A DNA stretch of 64,000 bases from Nymphaea colorata. Taxonomy: Eukaryota > Streptophyta > Magnoliopsida > Nymphaeales > Nymphaeaceae. The position numbers and the translations under genes were made by a program. Each line of letters starts with the position of its first letter. Position 1 is the stretch's first letter. This document shows, piece by piece, positions 59,322 through 64,000 of this stretch. Under the pieces are notes generated by a model. The model had not been told where the DNA came from and made no database searches. It saw only the letters and a list, made by a program, of their open reading frames with translations. The stretch is taken from contig NC_045143.1 of the NCBI RefSeq assembly GCF_008831285.2, positions 25,067,662-25,131,661 on the forward strand, read 5' to 3'.

Positions 59322-59892
59322 GTATCATCTTGCTATATCCTCAGAGTTTTGGAGGTTTGAACTTTTGTGACAAATGATTTAGTGTATGGATGTGAGTTAT
59401 GGCAAGTGGGAGTAGCAAACCTACTCCTTGAATTCTTATAATTATTAAGTGGTGAGTCCTACTCCAGATCTGAACGTCCTTGCAAAACGAACGACACTCT
59501 GCAAATAACATTGCAAGTTTGGCCATGGGTGTCCTTAGCAGTTTTAGTGTCAGCTTTACTATAGACATATCAAGTTCTTAAGTTTCTAACTTTGGGCTCC
59601 CAAGGGAGTTAATCTCTTTCTTGCTTTGACAGTGATCTCGGTAGTTTCCCCAAGTTTGGAGAACAAGGCTTTTACTTCTTATTTGTTAAGTAGCTCTGTG
59701 CATGTCTTTATTTCTTGATAGGGCATGATCTCTTATTTGTGGATTCTAATGATAGAATCATCACAAACTCCAAAATCAAATGAACCATGTACTAGTATTT
59801 CCTTTTGCAGCAAAAAGAGATGAAGGTTTTACGTTTTTTTTTTTTTTGGTTAGTCTTGCAACAGCCTCTCCCTCCTTCCCTCCTTCCCTCCT

Positions 59893-59975
<83 letters not shown>

Positions 59976-61421
59976 TGCTGAAAAGGAAAGGCTTCCTATA
60001 TTAAATTACTAAAGAAACATGAATAATAACCTTTACAAGATTTTTCCAAGTTGAGGTTTTTTGAGTTAATATTTATTGTTCTAATTTATTTTCTGCAAAA
60101 AATCATACATGATACTTGGCCATTGTATTGTCCAGTCATATAACTATTCCTATTGTTGGCCTCCAAGCTTCTTTTGTTCGGTACCATGTCTTTTTTGCAA
60201 TCCACTTGTGGTGATGAAAGTAATATAAGAAAAATGTTCGGGAGTTATGTAGTTCTGGCCCATTATCATTGTCGAGTTACTATTTCAGTCTGCATTTGTG
60301 AACAGGGGGGTCAAGAGGTGAGGTTGTGGCACTAAAGCATTTGACGACTGCTTCACTTGATTCTAAAAGTATTGCTGCTAGTGCTTTTGATAACTTTTTG
60401 GAAAATTATGAATTACCCAACTAGCGTCCTGTTCATCTACCAAAATGAAATAACTGTGATGTATATGACATGAAAGTGATACCTGGCATTTCAATGTATT
60501 TACAGTTTTGTTTTCTTCCCAAATATGGAAATGTAAATTCAAACTTCTTTGTGACTTAAAAATGACAAAGGGAATCAGTGTTTCTTGAGAAAATTATGGT
60601 CTATTTTTGAACTTGTCCTTGTCTGGTGGAATGTTATTGGAAGAATGTTGTCAGCAATTGTTCAGCATTCAGTGTTGTCAATTCTTGTTTCTAGAACTGG
60701 CTGGACTTAACGAGCTAAGGTTTAGAACGATTGTTGCCATGATGTCCAGCTAGTGAAAAGTTAATCCGACTAGCCAAGTAATCAGTTCCCTGCTAAGTCA
60801 CATGTGCATGGGGATATGGTCCCAGTACTCCCCATACCACAGATGCAGCACTGCGGGTAAGGGACATATCTAGATATCCCTTTTTTCTTTTAAACATTTT
60901 TTGGTTAAAATTGAAAAAGGAAGGGCAGGAAGGGGGAGAGAGAGAACTGACTGTAAACCTGAATGGTTTTCAGAGAGAGAGAGAGAGAGAGAGTGAGGAA
61001 AAGGGCACACACTGAAAATCTTTTTGCTTGAACAGTGGTCCCCTTTATTTCTTATAACTTTCTAAAATTTCTCTTCCAATTTTGGCAGGTAGAATTCTAT
61101 TATTATACATATTGAAATACTGGGTGCATTTTCTGTTTTGATCTGCATTCTGTGTCTCGTTATTTCTATTTACAAGAGGTTCTTGAGCTGCTTTGAAGTC
61201 AAAACTAGAGACTAGAGTTAGATATGTTGGTACCACTCCTTCCTCCTAGCTATGATATTTATCTGGTTGAGATTGTATTCTTCCTTGACGTTCTTGCATT
61301 TCTAAAGTTTTTATCTTTTCTTCTTGAAATCTGCTGTTGATATGTCAACCCTTTTTCCTCCTTGCATCCTCTGCTGTTTGTGTTTGTTTGTACACTAATG
61401 GTTACATTTTCTTCTTCTCAG
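59322..61421. other. Late CDKC intron
   Basis: 2.1 kb between the exons ending LDPSQ and starting RISVKDALDAEYFW. Contains the compound microsatellite at 59893-59974 and a (GA)n run near 60973-60993. No inserted gene or transposon recognised. Confidence 0.6.
59893..59974. repeat. Compound (CT)n(GT)n microsatellite
   Basis: A CCTCCTTC-type lead-in, then about 24 CT and about 16 GT units. Confidence 0.95.
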
Positions 61422-61934
61422 AGGATATCTGTAAAAGATGCACTTGATGCTGAGTATTTCTGGTGTGATCCGTTGCCATGTGTCCCGAAAAGGTACAAAA
61501 TCTTTTGTTCATGCCAAGTGTCACAATTGATGGCCTTTTGATAGCCGGTTCTGGCCTTCCTCTTTGTTTACCCAAATACGAGCCATCTCATCAGTTCTAG
61601 ACCAAGAAGAAAAGACAACAACAAAGACAGCATGAAGAAACAGCCAAGAGGCAAAAATTATAGCATCCTCAGTAGCATCAACGTTTGCCGCCAATTCAGC
61701 AGCCAGGGCAACCGCAAATGCAAATCAGGCCTGGCCCTAACCAATGCCCCACCTCAAGTTGTTGTTGGGCCAAGTCACCACTACAATAAGCCTCGGGGAC
61801 CTCCAGGAGGACAGAACAGGTATCCTCAAGGCGGAAACCCAAGTGGTGGATACAATCAAAATCGTGGTGGCCAAGCTGATGGATATGCTACTGGACCTTA
61901 TCCACCTCAAGGCTGAGGTCCTGGTTATGCTTGA

Positions 61935-64000
61935 ACCAATATGCCTGGAAACAAGAATGTGAGATTTTCTCTTCGATGTTTATCATAGCTTGACTGGCGA
62001 TGATGAACTTGTCAATATATGGATGGGTTATGTAGGTTTTGTCTTGTGACTAGAATCTTCATAGTAGCTATGCAGTCCAATTTCATGATATTCCTGGTTT
62101 ACTTTTTGAAAGTTCAAATATCATGTCATAGTCATAATTACTCACCAATACCGTTTCTTTTATTGTATTTACATGCCTCACGGCATGTAATGTGTTTTTT
62201 TTTTCAGTTGAATTTTATGCTCCAAGTACAATTGTTGGTACACTTCTGTGAAAGTTTGGGATTTGAACTTAATATCTAGTGAACACAGTCAATCCTGTTT
62301 CATTTTTGCATAGGAATGGTTGGGTTGTTCGTATGGTGTAGCGGTTCTGAAGTTCTTTCAGCAGCTGCTTCTCCCCAATATGCCACTTTGCAATCCCTTC
62401 ACGTCAAAGGCTGAAATGACTTGAACATGGGAATGCCTCTTTGTTGGCATACAGAAAGATCAGTGAATCAGTGGACCTAGGGAGCCCTTTAGAAGGGCGA
62501 ACTAATCTTGGACTATCACTAATTCTTCTTTTTAAAAAAAAAAATCTCAGGTTTGGTGTTTTTCTGTTCATTCGTCTCCAATTAGCCCTGGATGTGCTTT
62601 CTGCTCCAAATTACCAAGCCGGGAGCCCCTTGTGCGAAGGGGAGATGGCCTAAGGTTCTGGAGAACATTGAACTTTTATTTGTACGATCGTTTTTGAAGT
62701 AGACTAGGAATTGTAGCTGTTGTCCGGTGTTTTTGATAGAATTTTCACAAAATAAAAAATCATTTTTAAATATAAAAACGACCTTCAAATTTTTTTTTTT
62801 TTTGTATCTAAAACTTCTTTGGCATATGTAAAATGGCCACCAGTTTTCAGTTGGACCAGTTAGGTTGGATTTGCAACATTATTTAGTGTTCTTCATTTTT
62901 TTTAGAATTTTGGATCTTTAGTCATTAACCTCACACGACATTGTTTGAAAGGTTTGCTTTGTTGTTTTCATTTTTTTTTTAGTGAAATTTTATATCTTAT
63001 AGTTGGTAAGGGTTCAACTTAGTAAATATAGGTTCACTTCTTCGTTTTTAGGACGTGTTTATGTTCCTATAAACTGTTTTATTTTTTTTGCTTGAATTCT
63101 TGATTTATTTAGCATAAGGTGCAAGGGAGGTGTGATTAGATAGGCAGGGATAGAGTAGAATAGATGAATTGTATTTGATTTTTGAATTCGATAGCTCGAT
63201 TTTTGAATTGGATAGTTTGATCTTCCCTACTTTTATAGGAGAGCATATGAAGTTCTTCTTCTACCCAACAAATCAGTCTGGTTTCATAAAAACTCCTCTT
63301 TTGGTAGAAGAGAGTTCCTACTTCCAGGTGATATGCCATTTAATGTCAAGTAGTTTTTTGAAAGAGAAAATTTTTTATTGTGCCTAGAAACATTTTAAAA
63401 GTGTCTTATCATGCAATGATATGCCTTCGTTTTGTTCTTACTACCTACTCAAGTAAAATGAAACTTTAAGTTTTTTTTGTTGTCAATCATTAGAAGAGGA
63501 AATCTGGAAAAATCCTATGAAGCTGAGAAAGTCAAGACTAGGAGATGGTATTGGCTCTAGTGATCAAGTGTCTGTAAGGGTTTAGCAGGAAAATATTTTA
63601 AGAGAAAAGCCATAATTCCTTATAAAATATTGGCAGGTAGCAAAATAAGAGTTGAGAGATGGGCTCGAGGCTTGTGTAGTTATTCCTCTGGGTTAATAAT
63701 CAAGAGTACCAGGTAGGCATATAGGTGATTTATGTCTATGCCATGAAGATAATAACTTATGAACTTTTAGCATGTTGAAAACCCGCAAGGTGAAACGGGT
63801 TGATATGTGGCAAAACTACACCACACCAACAAAGCGGTGGAGCTTCGTAGTAGCCTTTGGGGTGGTGAGGTATTCCCTCAAAGGTGAAGGTCGGCCTGAA
63901 AAAAAATCAAAAGCAAGAAAAAATGAAAAGGCAAAAAGCCAAATGCAGAAAAAAAGGAAGAAAAATAAGCAAAACCAAGAAAAACAAAAAAGGTGTCTGT
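61935..64000 (+). repeat. CDKC 3' flank, duplicated at 49912-51884
   Basis: Probable 3' UTR and downstream DNA of the CDKC copy. From 61952 to the window edge it repeats the intronic segment 49912-51884. Differences are scattered substitutions and short indels, including an extra ~60 bp near 63385-63450. No gene recognised. Confidence 0.9.

Larger units (their letters stand above)
47272..61934 (+). pseudogene. CDKC-type cyclin-dependent kinase gene (P-TEFb kinase homologue), disabled
   Basis: CDKC kinases pair with cyclin T and phosphorylate the RNA polymerase II C-terminal domain in the nucleus. Exons: 47272-47381 (ATP loop), 48174-48264 (FPITAIREIKILKKLHHENI, PITAIRE helix), 48349-48378, 48460-48569 (YRGSIYMVFEYMDHDL), 48677-48749 (LLTGLYYCHVNQVLHRDIK), 48863-48986 ([13 protein letters not shown]-loop), 49073-49190 ([18 protein letters not shown]), 53380-53457 plus 58995-59058 (split by a copia element), 59264-59321, 61422-61492, and a Pro/Gln-rich tail from about 61570. 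The exon with the ATP-binding lysine, expected between 47381 and 48174, was not found. Lesions: TAG at 48237, 61598, 61661 and 61673; a frameshift near 61745; TGA at 61914 and 61932; a missing AG acceptor before 61570; G to C in WSVGCIF and K to C, L to P in ELLEKML. A decayed duplicate that kept its introns. Confidence 0.9.

Overview
This is nuclear DNA from a flowering plant. Spliced plant gene families with GT-AG introns (an ACR-type ACT-domain protein, a CDKC kinase, an NSUN-type RNA methyltransferase, a carotenoid cleavage dioxygenase fragment), Ty1/copia and Ty3/gypsy LTR retrotransposons, a MITE, (CT)n/(TA)n microsatellites and a plastid psbB fragment all support this. I cannot name the species. 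There are no operons, CRISPR arrays or bacterial features, and I recognised no tRNA or rRNA gene.

Layout. 1-1.4 kb: the 3' end of a plus-strand copia element and its LTR. 2.6-3.8 kb (minus): a fragment of a CCD1-like dioxygenase gene. 5.7-19.9 kb (minus): an NSUN-type RNA m5C methyltransferase gene with several readable exons. One intron holds a nearly intact 5.7 kb copia element (9764-15463, GAAAC target duplication), and a 456 bp MITE interrupts its probable first exon. 20.4 kb: a psbB fragment. 21.3-24.7 kb (minus): an ACR4-like gene with all seven exons recognisable but a frameshift and two in-frame stops. 26.3-38.3 kb: one large chromodomain-bearing Ty3/gypsy element (TTATT duplication at both ends) with LTRs over 3 kb and several internal rearrangements. 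38.3-43.2 kb: AT-rich intergenic DNA with small repeats. 43.2-47.8 kb: three tandem copies of a ~1.53 kb block carrying the leader and first coding exon of a CDKC gene. 48.2-61.9 kb (plus): the remaining CDKC exons, broken by stops, a lost splice site and a second copia element (53458-58994) inside a kinase exon. 62-64 kb: CDKC 3' flank, of which a ~2 kb copy also lies in a CDKC intron (49.9-51.9 kb).

How it fits together. No gene here looks intact. ACR4, CDKC and the gypsy pol carry clear inactivating lesions; the NSUN and CCD genes lack recognisable exons. In CDKC most new stops are CAG to TAG or CGA to TGA, the pattern expected when methylated cytosines in CHG and CG sites deaminate. The most unusual material is mosaic retrotransposon DNA. 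The first copia element carries a second copy of its own zinc-finger/protease region between RT and RNase H, joined through a fold-back copy of RT sequence. The gypsy 5' LTR contains 1.3 kb of its own pol, flanked by a 115 bp LTR duplication. The CDKC tandem junctions carry a 24 bp filler matching gypsy LTR sequence. I see no convincing new multi-gene system; the window is a silenced region shaped by template switching and segmental duplication.
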